This document shows positions 15,191 through 23,574 of a stretch of DNA of 64,000 nucleotides, in pieces; position 1 is the stretch's first letter; each line of letters begins with the position of its first letter. The DNA is taken from assembly GCA_965243805.1 (NCBI GenBank), contig OZ251577.1, positions 1,736,001 to 1,800,000 on the forward strand, in the 5' to 3' direction. This DNA comes from CATQHQ01 sp965243805 (GTDB taxonomy: Bacteria > Gemmatimonadota > Gemmatimonadetes > Longimicrobiales > Gaopeijiaceae). Below the pieces are notes generated by a model, which did not search any database, was not told where the DNA came from, and was given only the letters and a program-made list of their open reading frames with translations. A program made the position numbers and the translations under genes.

Positions 15191-18100
15191 TCACCCACCC
15201 CGCCTCGGCATCGCCACCGGCTCCCCCGCCTCAGGCCGCACGCCCTCCTCCACCAGCCGGTCGTACAGCGCCGGAAGCCGCCCCGTCAGCATCTCGTTCA
15301 CCTGCTCGACGAGCGGCGGGACCTCCGCCCAGGAGCGGTCGATCCACCAGAGCTGGTCGTCCGTCGGCGGGCCGCTGACGCCCTGGATCACGTTCCACAT
15401 GAACGCGCCGGCGCTCACGTCGCCCAGCGCCTCGTCCACCTCCTCCAGCGCTTCCCGGAACGCCTCAATCTCGTCCGCCAACTCCTCCGCAACGGCCTCC
15501 GCCACGCCTTCGCCCGCCGCCTCCACCCGCGCCTCAATCTCGTCCAGCTGATCGCCCAGCGACTCGATCCGCTCGTTGGCGTCCTGGACCGTGCCCGACA
15601 GGCGGTACGACTCCATCATCGTCTCGTGGCGCGACGCGACGACCGAACGGGAGAGCTCGACGCGGGGGTCCAGCCGCACCCCGACGCCCGTCTCCAGGGT
15701 GTCGCCGCCCACCGCCAGTGCCACGACGTAGCGGCCTGGCATCACCCGCGGCCCCGGCCCCATCGGCTCGCCGTCGGTCCCGTCCTCCACCAGCCGCAGG
15801 TCCCAGATCACCTCGTTGAGCCCCGCGTCGCCGTCGCCTTCCAGCTCGCGTAGCACCGCGCCCGCCCGAGTGCGAATCGTCACCGTCACGCTGTCCGCCT
15901 CCGCGCCCAGCCAGTAGCGCACACGCGCCCCGGCAGGCGGGTTCGGCGCCGCGTAGATCCCCGGCGTCCAGCCTTGGGGACGGTACAGGTTGTACGAAGT
16001 GGCGCGGCGCACCGTGAACAGGTGGGCGCTGGACGCCATCACCTCTGCGCTCAGCTCCGCCAGCGGCGCGATCTCGTCCATGATCCAGATGCCCAGGCCG
16101 TGGGTGCCGACCACCAAGTCGTTCTCCCGGGGATGCACCACGATGTCGTCCACGGGCACCGTCGGCAGCCCTCCGTCCAGCCGATGCCAAGCCGCCCCCG
16201 CGTCGATGGAGAAGTACACGCCGACCTCGTTGCCCACGAAGAGCAGATTGTGCGCCGTGGGATGTTGCGCCAGCGCGTTCACCGAGCTTGCCAGCAGCCC
16301 GTCGGTGATCCGCTCCCAGCTCTCGCCGAAGTCCGCGCTGGCGTACACATGGGCCGCGAAGTCGTCGTTGCGGTGGCCGTCGAAGGCGGCATACACCGTC
16401 CCCGCATCGCCCCGCGACGCCACGATGCGCGTCACGTAGGTGTAAGGCGGCAAGTCGCGCACGTTCCCCGTCAGGTCTTGCCAGGTAGCACCTCCGTCGA
16501 GTGTGACGTGAAGTCGCCCGTCGTCGCTTCCCGCATAGAGGACCGCCGGGTCCAGCGGCGACTCTGCGATCGCGGTCAAGTTGCCGTAGCTGGACTGGCC
16601 GTCGTTGCGCGACATCTGCGCCTCGCTGCCGGCCACCCCCATGAGCGTCAGCGTGTCCCGGTCGACCGCCCACGTCAGGTCCGGGCTGATCTCCGTCCAG
16701 CTCTGCCCCAGGTCCCTTGAACGGAAGAGCACGTTCGCGCCCGCGTACAAGACCTGGTCGTCGTGGGCCGACAGCAGCAACGGCGTGTCCCAGTTCCAAC
16801 GCAGGTCCCGCTCCGCGTCGTCGTCCTCCGCCGAGTCCTCCGCCTCCGAGCCCGCCGCCGCCACGTCCGCCGCCGCCCCCGAATCCGCCAAGGGCCGTGC
16901 CACTGGCCGAATCCGCGCCCGTTCGCCCGTCGCCCGGTCCACGCGGATCAGGTTGCCGCCCTGCGACTCGGCGATCATCACGTCCGGGTCCGTGGGATGC
17001 ATCACTGTGAAGAAGCCGTCGCCCGAGCCCACGTTGTACCAGTCGCGAGTGCGAATCCCCTGGTTCGACCACGTGTCCGACGGCGCGCACCACGAACCGT
17101 TGTCCTGCAAGCCGCCGCACACGTGATACGGGTCCTGCATGTCCACGCCGATCTCGTAGAACTGGGAGATCGGCAAGTTGCGGAACTGGTACCAGTTGTC
17201 GGAGCGGTCCCAGCTCACCGACACGCCCCCGTCGCCGCCCAGGATCAGGTGGTCCGAGTCCGCCGGGTCGATCCACAGCGCGTGATGGTCCAGGTGCACG
17301 CCGGCAGCCGCGTCCGACGTGAAGGTGCGCCCTCCGTCCGACGAGCGGTACATGCTGGAGCCGCCCAGGTAGACGCGCTCCGGGTCGTTGGGGTCCACCC
17401 ATATCTGGCTGTAGTACATGGGGCGGTTGTTGGTGGTGCTCAGGTGCTCCCACGTCTCGCCCCGGTCGGTGGATCGGTAGACGCCGTTCTTGCGGTCGCT
17501 CTCCGGTGGTCCGCCGCCGAAGCCCTGTCCCGGCGCGCGCGGGTCCGCCTCCACCAGGGCGAAGACCACGTTGCCGTCGCCTCGGTAGACGGCCAGCCCG
17601 ATCCGTCCCTTGTCTCCTGCTGGCAGCCCGTCGGTCAGCTCCGCCCACGTGTCGCCGCCGTCGGTCGTCCGGTAGATGCCGCTCCCCGGTCCGCCGCCAT
17701 TGAACCCCCATGCGCGCCGACGCCGCTGGTACATCGCCGCGAAGAGCGTGCGCGGGTCTGCCGGGTCCATCACCAAGTCGATGGCGCCCGTGTCGTCGTC
17801 CATGTGCAGGACCTGTTCCCACGACTCGCCGCCGTCGGTGGTCCTGTACACGCCCCGCTCCGGGTTGGCGCCCCAGAGGTGGCCGACCGCTGCCACGTAC
17901 GCCACGTCCGGGTCCCTGGGGTGGACCTGGATGCGCGAGATGTGGTGCGTGTTCTCCAGCCCCAGGTGCGTCCACGTCCGGCCGGCGTCGGTGGAGCGGT
18001 AGACCCCGTTCCCCCACGGCGAGCTTTGCCGGTTCTGGGGTTCGCCCGTGCCGACCCAGACCACGTTCGGGTTCGACGGCGCCACCGTCACGTCCCCCAC

Positions 18101-18439
18101 CGAGGCCGTGGGTTCGTCCTTGAAGACGTGCTCGAAGGTGACGCCGGCGTTCTCGGTCTTCCACACGCCGCCGCTGGCGGTCCCCACGTAGAAGACGCGC
18201 GGGTCCGACTCGACCACCGCCAGGTCCGACACCCGGCCGCTCATGATCGTGGGGCCGATGGTGCGGAACTTCAGCGCCGCGGTGGCCCGAGCGATCGGGT
18301 CGGCGGGCGGCTCCATCTCGGATTGGGCGTTCGCGCCGACGGGAGCGACTGCCGCGACCAGGAGTAGGAGTCCAGCGACGGGAAGGAGTCCAGCGGCGGG
18401 AAGGAACGGGAAGGCGGACAGGCGCGAGAGTGCGGACAC
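15191..18439 (-). CDS. Sortilin/VPS10-type multi-bladed secreted protein
   Basis: 1082 residues from a GTG at 18439 (GGAG about 8 nt upstream), which starts a signal peptide ending near GANAQ. The body carries many BNR/Asp-box-like blades (YRSTDAGRTW, YRTTDGGESW, YRTTDGGDTW, YRSTDRGETW), as in VPS10/sortilin and xyloglucanase-like two-propeller folds. Catalytic residues cannot be assigned. An acidic low-complexity loop (SEAEDSAEDDDAE) interrupts the middle, near residue 600. The C-terminal 120 residues form a likely coiled coil (ERIESLGDQLDEIEARVEA) and a final domain. A 1065-residue relative is at 46703-49900. It should be periplasmic or extracellular. It is transcribed divergently from the small operon at 18562. 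Confidence 0.88.
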   Translation of the reverse strand: MSALSRLSAFPFLPAAGLLPVAGLLLLVAAVAPVGANAQSEMEPPADPIARATAALKFRTIGPTIMSGRVSDLAVVESDPRVFYVGTASGGVWKTENAGVTFEHVFKDEPTASVGDVTVAPSNPNVVWVGTGEPQNRQSSPWGNGVYRSTDAGRTWTHLGLENTHHISRIQVHPRDPDVAYVAAVGHLWGANPERGVYRTTDGGESWEQVLHMDDDTGAIDLVMDPADPRTLFAAMYQRRRRAWGFNGGGPGSGIYRTTDGGDTWAELTDGLPAGDKGRIGLAVYRGDGNVVFALVEADPRAPGQGFGGGPPESDRKNGVYRSTDRGETWEHLSTTNNRPMYYSQIWVDPNDPERVYLGGSSMYRSSDGGRTFTSDAAAGVHLDHHALWIDPADSDHLILGGDGGVSVSWDRSDNWYQFRNLPISQFYEIGVDMQDPYHVCGGLQDNGSWCAPSDTWSNQGIRTRDWYNVGSGDGFFTVMHPTDPDVMIAESQGGNLIRVDRATGERARIRPVARPLADSGAAADVAAAGSEAEDSAEDDDAERDLRWNWDTPLLLSAHDDQVLYAGANVLFRSRDLGQSWTEISPDLTWAVDRDTLTLMGVAGSEAQMSRNDGQSSYGNLTAIAESPLDPAVLYAGSDDGRLHVTLDGGATWQDLTGNVRDLPPYTYVTRIVASRGDAGTVYAAFDGHRNDDFAAHVYASADFGESWERITDGLLASSVNALAQHPTAHNLLFVGNEVGVYFSIDAGAAWHRLDGGLPTVPVDDIVVHPRENDLVVGTHGLGIWIMDEIAPLAELSAEVMASSAHLFTVRRATSYNLYRPQGWTPGIYAAPNPPAGARVRYWLGAEADSVTVTIRTRAGAVLRELEGDGDAGLNEVIWDLRLVEDGTDGEPMGPGPRVMPGRYVVALAVGGDTLETGVGVRLDPRVELSRSVVASRHETMMESYRLSGTVQDANERIESLGDQLDEIEARVEAAGEGVAEAVAEELADEIEAFREALEEVDEALGDVSAGAFMWNVIQGVSGPPTDDQLWWIDRSWAEVPPLVEQVNEMLTGRLPALYDRLVEEGVRPEAGEPVAMPRRGG

Positions 18440-18534
18440 GACGGTTCTCCGGGTGAATGCGCTGGGGCGGGGGTGCTGTTGGGCACCGACGCCTCCAATA
18501 TGCACGCCGAGGGCGGGGCGAGGCCAACGAGGAA

Positions 18535-18587
18535 GCCCGATATGGTTCGAGGACGCCCGATATGGTTCGAGGACGCCCGATATGGTA
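18535..18587 (+). repeat. 20-bp tandem repeat, 2.6 copies
   Basis: The 20-bp unit beginning GCCCGATATGG and ending TTCGAGGAC occurs at 18535-18554 and 18555-18574, with a partial copy at 18575-18587. It lies between the divergent sortilin-like and RHH-like genes and includes the candidate ATG of the latter, so it may act in its control. Confidence 0.85.
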
Positions 18588-18699
18588 TAGGTTGTCGGCA
18601 TGGGAGGAGCTCGACGCGCTGGCCGACCGCCTGCGAACGTCGCGGAGCGACCTGATCCGTACCACGATCCGGCTTCTACTCGAATCGGAGGAAGACTGA
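18562..18699 (+). CDS. Ribbon-helix-helix-like small DNA-binding protein (45 aa)
   Basis: 45 residues from the ATG at 18562; a TTG at 18592 is an alternative giving 35 residues. The sequence LSAWEELDALADRLRTSRSDLIRTTIRLLLESEED has the strand, helix, turn and helix pattern of CopG/Arc-type repressors, with SRSDLIRTTIRLLL as the second helix. Its TGA overlaps the next ATG (TGATG). Tandem 20-bp repeats cover its 5' end. It probably autoregulates the three-gene unit 18562-19714, and could be an antitoxin-type regulator. Confidence 0.55.
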   Translation: MVRGRPIWYRLSAWEELDALADRLRTSRSDLIRTTIRLLLESEED

Positions 18700-18917
18700 T
18701 GGCGAAGAAGGAGCTGATCGGCGAGGAGCTAATCAACGGGTGCAAAGCCACCCTGGAGAAAGCCTACGGGTCGATCGTGTCGAGTATGCAGGCGACCGAC
18801 AGCGTTGCGGCTGCCGCCGCCCTGCTCGCCCATGACGACGCTCGCCGTATCCGGCAGGAACTGGCCAAGATGAACGAGCGGTTGGAGCGGATCGAGCGCG
18901 GACAGGAGGAACCGTGA
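18699..18917 (+). CDS. Small helical hypothetical protein (72 aa)
   Basis: 72 residues, soluble, with a predicted C-terminal coiled coil (ARRIRQELAKMNERLERIER). It starts inside the TGATG junction with the RHH-like gene and ends in a GTGA overlap with the next gene. It is therefore the middle gene of a tightly coupled three-gene unit. No family recognised. The size and context allow an RHH-linked toxin or partner, but there is no toxin motif. Confidence 0.6.
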   Translation: MAKKELIGEELINGCKATLEKAYGSIVSSMQATDSVAAAAALLAHDDARRIRQELAKMNERLERIERGQEEP

Positions 18918-19714
18918 AGCACCAGCGCTCCCTGCGTTGGGTTCTCGCACTGTCCATCAGTCCAATGGCTTGCCAGATGCCTTCCGCCAAGGTCGCAAAC
19001 GAACCCGACGACGCGTTCTGGGTGGGCGCGATCTCGACCGATGACGGCCCGGACGACGGCTCGGACTCGTTCCTGTTGACGCCGATCGCGCGGCGGGACA
19101 GTGCGGGCTGGAGCGTACCGTGGCCGCAACCAACATTTGGCCTGCCCCTCGGGATCACAGTCGATTCGGCCGGGAGGGTCGACCTCGACGCCGTCATGGA
19201 CGCCTTGCCGCTCGACATGAGCAACCCCCGCTCCCCGAGAATCGCCGCGCCTCATCAGTGGCTGCACTACGGCGGCCTCGGCACCAGTCCGGGAGTTCGT
19301 GATCAGGAGCCCGTCCCCCTTCACGTAACGGGACTGGCTCCGTTCACGGCCTGGTGCCACATGCTATGGAGGCTGCAGGCTCGCGCCTCGGGCAGCGACG
19401 CGGGCGACCTGGAGATCTTCACTCGCGACATGATACGCGGTGTCACCGTCAACCGGCGGCTTGATCAAGTGCTGGGCGAAGCTGACATCCCGGGGCTGAA
19501 CGAGACCGCAGCGCAACTCGGATACGAGAGACGCACGGGCAGGCAGGCAGGCGAGCTCTACCGCGACTTCTCCTGGCTTGCCCTTTTCCGGTTCGGCCCC
19601 ACGGTGCTTGGGGTTGTGTACCACGCGGGCTACGAGGGGTCAAGCTACGAGTTGGTGGAACTTGACGGTGAGAACAGCCGCCTCGTCGCCAGCTTCTACC
19701 GAGGGGGCTGCTGA
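18914..19714 (+). CDS. Putative lipoprotein, unknown function (266 aa)
   Basis: 266 residues from a GTG at 18914 (GTGA overlap). The N-terminus is a weak lipoprotein signal (VLALSISPMAC). The mature part contains WVGAISTDDGPDDGSD, a central region with few motifs, and a C-terminal stretch (RDFSWLALFRFGPTVLGVVYHAGYEGSSY) that looks like a beta-rich core. No catalytic motif is evident. It is last in the RHH-headed unit, so expression is likely controlled by that repressor. No family recognised. Confidence 0.65.
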   Translation: MKHQRSLRWVLALSISPMACQMPSAKVANEPDDAFWVGAISTDDGPDDGSDSFLLTPIARRDSAGWSVPWPQPTFGLPLGITVDSAGRVDLDAVMDALPLDMSNPRSPRIAAPHQWLHYGGLGTSPGVRDQEPVPLHVTGLAPFTAWCHMLWRLQARASGSDAGDLEIFTRDMIRGVTVNRRLDQVLGEADIPGLNETAAQLGYERRTGRQAGELYRDFSWLALFRFGPTVLGVVYHAGYEGSSYELVELDGENSRLVASFYRGGC

Positions 19715-19804
19715 CCGACCAGCTCCCGCCGAACGCCCGCAACAGCGGATCACCTGGACGCCTGAAACCACCCCCATCGACACCCCAAACCACCAGGACC
19801 GACG

Positions 19805-20995
19805 ATGACATCTCCCCACACCCTCTCCCGCCGCGCCTTCGTCGGAACGACCGGCACCGCCGCAGTGGGGCTGGCAGGTCTTCCAGGCGCAACGTCCGCC
19901 CTGGCCGCCCGTCGCGAAGACGCTTTGGCGCCGGGCCCGCACGGTCCGCACGGCCACCGCGACGCCCAGCGGGACCCAAGCAGTCCCCCGCAACAGGGAC
20001 TGAACGTCCTCGTCCTGGGCGGGACCGGCTTCATCGGCCCTCACTTGGTGCGTCGGCTGTTGGCGCGCGGCCACACAGTCGCCCTCTTCAACCGAGGCCG
20101 CACCAACACGCACCTCTTCCCCGAAGTCGAGAAGCTGGTGGGCGACCGCAACGACGACTTGGCCGCGCTGGAAGGCCGCCGCTGGGACGCGGTCGTGGAC
20201 AATTCGGGCTACACGCCGGAGCAAGTCCGTCTCTCGGTGGACCTGCTGAGGGGAGCCACCGGCCAGTACCTCTTCACCTCCACTCGGGCCGTGTACACCG
20301 ACTTCACGCAGGCGGTCATGGACGAGGACGCGCCCGTGGGCCCGGCCGGGGTTCCCGAGAGTCAGTGGGAGGGCTACGGCCCCAACAAGGTCCTGGCGGA
20401 GCGGGTCGTGATGGAGGCGTTCGGCGCGAGCACGCTGATCGCTCGGCCGCCCGTCATCGTGGGACCTGGCGACCGGAGCGACCGCTTCACCTACTGGCCC
20501 GCCCGCATTCACGACGGCGGCGAAACGCTGGTGCAGGGCGACCCCGACGATCCTCTCCAGTTCATCGACGTGCGCGACTTGGCCGAGTTCTACGTGCACC
20601 TGCTGGAGCAGGAGACGGCAGGCGTCTTCAACACGGAGGGGCCGGCGTCTCCGCTGTCGGCGGCGGAGCTGGTGTACGGAATCCGCGCGATCACCGCGAC
20701 GCCCGTCTCGTTCACATGGGTGGAGTGGGACTTCCTCTCGGCGCGGGACCTGATGCCCCAGCGACAGCTTCCCTTCTGGCAGCCGCCTCGGGGACGCTAC
20801 CTCAACTACGGTCGGATGGACATCAGCCGTGCCATCGCTGCCGGTCTGACGTTCCGGCCGCTGGCGACGACGGCCAGGGAGACCCTCGACTGGCACATGA
20901 CCCGCTTCGCGCCCGGACAGGCGACGCTGCGCACGGGATTGGACCGAGCCACGGAGGCTCGTCTGCTGGAGGAGTGGAAGCAGGCGACCGGGTGA
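19805..20995 (+). CDS. Tat-exported NAD-dependent epimerase/dehydratase-like protein
   Basis: 396 residues. It begins with a twin-arginine signal (SRRAFVGTTGTAAVGLAG), so it should be exported folded with its cofactor. After a His/Pro-rich linker comes a Rossmann domain with GGTGFIG near residue 74, typical of the extended SDR/epimerase family. The segment YLFTSTRAVYTDF has a Tyr, but no clean YxxxK follows; YGPNK near 192-196 is the probable catalytic Tyr-Lys pair. Similar proteins with Tat signals are common in this type of genome. The substrate is probably a sugar nucleotide or related compound, which is inference. Confidence 0.85.
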   Translation: MTSPHTLSRRAFVGTTGTAAVGLAGLPGATSALAARREDALAPGPHGPHGHRDAQRDPSSPPQQGLNVLVLGGTGFIGPHLVRRLLARGHTVALFNRGRTNTHLFPEVEKLVGDRNDDLAALEGRRWDAVVDNSGYTPEQVRLSVDLLRGATGQYLFTSTRAVYTDFTQAVMDEDAPVGPAGVPESQWEGYGPNKVLAERVVMEAFGASTLIARPPVIVGPGDRSDRFTYWPARIHDGGETLVQGDPDDPLQFIDVRDLAEFYVHLLEQETAGVFNTEGPASPLSAAELVYGIRAITATPVSFTWVEWDFLSARDLMPQRQLPFWQPPRGRYLNYGRMDISRAIAAGLTFRPLATTARETLDWHMTRFAPGQATLRTGLDRATEARLLEEWKQATG

Positions 20996-21014
20996 GCCAG
21001 GCCGCCACGGCCAA

Positions 21015-21542
21015 CTACTCCAGACCGACCACCTCGCTCCGCCGCTCCATCACCACCGTGTCGCGCCAGCGTCCGTCGTGGAAGCGGCCGATGCGCTCCC
21101 GGGTGCCGACAACCCGAAACCCGACCCGCTTGTGCGCCCGGATCGACGCCTCGTTCTCGGGGAAGATGCTGGCGTGGAGCGTCCAAACCCCGGCGGCCTC
21201 CGACGCCTCGACCAGAGCGCGGAGAAGCCGTCCCCCGAGTCCCTTGCCCCGCGCTTCCGTTCCCACATAGACCATCACCTCGCAGACCCCGGCGTAGACT
21301 GGCCGCGAAGACATGGGGCTGAGGCACGCAAAGCCGGCGATCCGGCCGTCGGTGGCTTCGGCAACGATCCTGCACTCTTGCAGGCGGGCGGCGTCCCACT
21401 CCTTCCACCCTGGGACCCCGGTCTCGAAGGTGGCGTCGCCGCTGGCGATTCCCTGGCGGTAGATGCGGGCGACGGCAGGCCAATCGGCGGGCGTCATCGG
21501 ACGGAGGCGGGCGGTTGCTCGGGCGGTCGCTTGATCGGGCAC
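21015..21542 (-). CDS. GNAT N-acetyltransferase (Pat/Bar-like)
   Basis: 175 residues. It has the GNAT fold with the acetyl-CoA loop EARGKGLGGRLLRALV (R-G-K-G-L-G) near residues 96-111 and the preceding strand VCEVMVYVG. The N-terminal MTPADWPAVARIYRQGI and TFETGVPGWKEWDA, and the C-terminal NEASIRAHKRVGFRVVG, are characteristic of the phosphinothricin-acetyltransferase-like branch. The substrate is unknown. It lies 21 bp upstream of the lipase-like gene on the other side and convergent to the epimerase gene. Confidence 0.87.
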   Translation of the reverse strand: MPDQATARATARLRPMTPADWPAVARIYRQGIASGDATFETGVPGWKEWDAARLQECRIVAEATDGRIAGFACLSPMSSRPVYAGVCEVMVYVGTEARGKGLGGRLLRALVEASEAAGVWTLHASIFPENEASIRAHKRVGFRVVGTRERIGRFHDGRWRDTVVMERRSEVVGLE

Positions 21543-21563
21543 GGCTCTTTCGGGCCGGTGTCG

Positions 21564-22346
21564 CTACGCCTCGAAGGCGCCGGTGCGAAGGAAGCGGATC
21601 ACGGCGTCGGCGGCGTGGCGGCTGTTCATGATGAAGGTGTGCGAGCGCGGCAGAATCACGATCGGCGCGCCGGAGACGCCCACTCGGTCCAGGGCCACGG
21701 CTCCGTCGTCGGCGCCTGGGATCACGGCCGAGCCCACAGGGTTGATGCTGCGATTGCCGGCGACGATCCCGATCTCGTAGGCAGGCGGCGGCAGGCTCGC
21801 GGGCAGATCGTCGCTGCCGGTACCCAGGGAGCTGCCAGCCGGCCCCAGGAGCTCGGCGGCGACGGGGTAGTCGCGCAATCGCTCCGCCAGCTCGCTCCCC
21901 TGGCTTGGCGGCGCCAGCAGCACCACTCGGCCCAGCGTTGCCGGAGGCGAGTCGGCCAAGTAGCGGCGGATGACGATCCCTCCCATGGAGTGACCCACGA
22001 AGTGGACCTTGGGAGCGTCTCGGCAGCAGTTGTCCACAGCGTCGGCCAGCAACGCGGCATGCTCTTCCAGCGGCGCGGAGCGCGAGTCGTACCCCACTGC
22101 GGTCACGTCGAACTCCGCCCACCGAAGCCGCTGTGCCATCACGACGAACGACTGCTCTGTCCGGCCCAGCCCGTGGACCAGGACGACCGATTCCCGCTGC
22201 TCTTCCGCAGGCGGTCCACCGCCACACGCCAGAACGGCCGTGCAGACCAAGGCGGGGAGCCCGGCAACCTTCCTCGCTGGCCGCCGGGCACCCCGGCCTA
22301 GTCGCCGCGTTGCGCCGCGACCCGTCTCGAACCGTGTCCGCCCCAT
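21564..22346 (-). CDS. Alpha/beta-hydrolase lipoprotein (lipase-like)
   Basis: 260 residues. The N-terminal region contains a lipobox-like LVCTAVLAC. The hydrolase fold is shown by VVLVHGLGRTEQSF (oxyanion region) and the nucleophile elbow VGHSMGG near residues 125-131. A likely acid is near PGADDG and the catalytic His is in LPRSHTFIM. It resembles PGAP1/lipase-type hydrolases with a short lid. The start at 22346 adds a basic Arg-rich stretch before the signal; a later start near the hydrophobic core is possible. Expected at the membrane surface, acting on lipid or ester substrates. Confidence 0.82.
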   Translation of the reverse strand: MGRTRFETGRGATRRLGRGARRPARKVAGLPALVCTAVLACGGGPPAEEQRESVVLVHGLGRTEQSFVVMAQRLRWAEFDVTAVGYDSRSAPLEEHAALLADAVDNCCRDAPKVHFVGHSMGGIVIRRYLADSPPATLGRVVLLAPPSQGSELAERLRDYPVAAELLGPAGSSLGTGSDDLPASLPPPAYEIGIVAGNRSINPVGSAVIPGADDGAVALDRVGVSGAPIVILPRSHTFIMNSRHAADAVIRFLRTGAFEA

Positions 22347-22410
22347 GTGGACAGCATACCCGGAAAGGGGCGGCAGGTCATCTTGGGCCTAGCAGCAGGC
22401 CATCTTGGAC

Positions 22411-23478
22411 TTACCGGATGCGGGAGTGCAGCGAAGCGTGCCTCTGCCGGTAGCCGGCCATCCGCGGCGTCGCGGCGTCCCGGTCGGAGCGGGGGTCGCC
22501 AGCGTCGGTGCGGGGGTCGTCAGCGTCGGTGGGGGCCGGGAGCGATTCGGAGAACGCCGTCAGGTGCACGACGGAGTCCTCGACCACGAGCGCTCCTGCC
22601 ACCAGCCGGTCCGCCCTGATCAGCACATCCTGTCCCAGGCCGACGGCGGGGTGCTCTTCGAGCGCGGCGGTGCGCAGCTGGTCGAGCAACGACTGGGCAA
22701 CCGCTCTGCCGAGCGACGGCTGCTCCGCTCCGCCGCCGATGTCGCCGTACTCGAGGGCGTCGATTCCGTAGCTGCGCACCAACTTGGGCAGCACGGCGGC
22801 GAAGGTGTCGGGCTTGTCGAAGAGGTCCAGGCCGAGACGCCGATCGCCGATTGCGAAGACGGCTCCCACCTGCCCCGGAACGGCCACGATCTTCTGCACG
22901 AACTCGTTCATCGCGGCAGCGTGGTGCTCGAAGATCGCGCTCGAGGCGGCGGTGGGCGACGGGGCTTCCATCCGGGCGGCCTTGGCGTCGATGTTGCTCC
23001 ATACCTCGCCCTGGGCGGAGTGCCTTCTCCCCGTCCTGCGGAGATTGGCGTGAACGTGGGCCCGGTTCATGGCCCGGCCCTCGGCGTAGTGCACTCGGTC
23101 GCTGTCCGCGAAGTGGGGACGGCGGTGGGAATGGGACCAGCGGCCCTGCTCGACGCACGACACGGGGATGATCGTCGTGTCGGAGGCGGGGATCATCATC
23201 GACAGGTTGACAACCCGGTTCTGCTTGGCCCCGACCAGCTCCTCGCCGTCGAGCACGAGGACGGGCAGGTCGGCGCGGTTGTCCACTGCCAAGTCGGGCA
23301 CGCTGCCGCCCTTCGACACTTCTCGGACGGTGACCAGGTCCTTCTTGAGGGCGTCCGCCAGCAGCAGGTACGGGAGCGTCCCGGCGTCGGTGGAGAGGAG
23401 CGGGAAGACGGCGAGCGCGCCGTGGACGACCGGGTCGCCGATGTTCAGTTGGGAGATGGTGGATTCTACGGGGGGCAT
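22411..23478 (-). CDS. ARPP-1-like (DUF6569-type) protein
   Basis: 355 residues. The N-terminal two thirds match the ARPP-1 domain in pattern: VHGALAVFPLLS, then VPDLAVDNRADLPVLVLDGEELVG, AKQNRVVNLSMMIPA and IPVSCVEQGRWSH, continuing through QKIVAVPGQVGAVFAIG. The biochemical role of ARPP-1 proteins is poorly known. The C-terminal 40 residues are a low-complexity acidic tail (DADDPRTDAGDPRSD) with short repeats. The gene is divergent from the MerR-like regulator at 23575 and has a good promoter (TTGACA, 17 nt, TAGACT), so it is probably that regulator's target. Confidence 0.72.
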   Translation of the reverse strand: MPPVESTISQLNIGDPVVHGALAVFPLLSTDAGTLPYLLLADALKKDLVTVREVSKGGSVPDLAVDNRADLPVLVLDGEELVGAKQNRVVNLSMMIPASDTTIIPVSCVEQGRWSHSHRRPHFADSDRVHYAEGRAMNRAHVHANLRRTGRRHSAQGEVWSNIDAKAARMEAPSPTAASSAIFEHHAAAMNEFVQKIVAVPGQVGAVFAIGDRRLGLDLFDKPDTFAAVLPKLVRSYGIDALEYGDIGGGAEQPSLGRAVAQSLLDQLRTAALEEHPAVGLGQDVLIRADRLVAGALVVEDSVVHLTAFSESLPAPTDADDPRTDAGDPRSDRDAATPRMAGYRQRHASLHSRIR

Positions 23479-23514
23479 CTTGGCGCCTCCTTGGGCGTTG
23501 AATGGGTGCTGGAG

Positions 23515-23568
23515 TTGACAGTAGATTCCAGCTGTTAGCAGTCTAATAGGGTATCCCGCTCATGTCAA
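23515..23568. promoter_or_regulatory. Divergent promoter/operator between ARPP-1-like and MerR-like genes
   Basis: On the minus strand TTGACA (23568-23563), 17 nt, then TAGACT (23545-23540) forms a good promoter for the ARPP-1-like gene. On the plus strand TTGACA (23515-23520) is followed by TCTAAT after 21 nt, an over-long spacer of the kind MerR regulators remodel. GTTGACA and TGTCAAC form an inverted pair across the region. Confidence 0.5.
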
Positions 23569-23574
23569 CACTTA

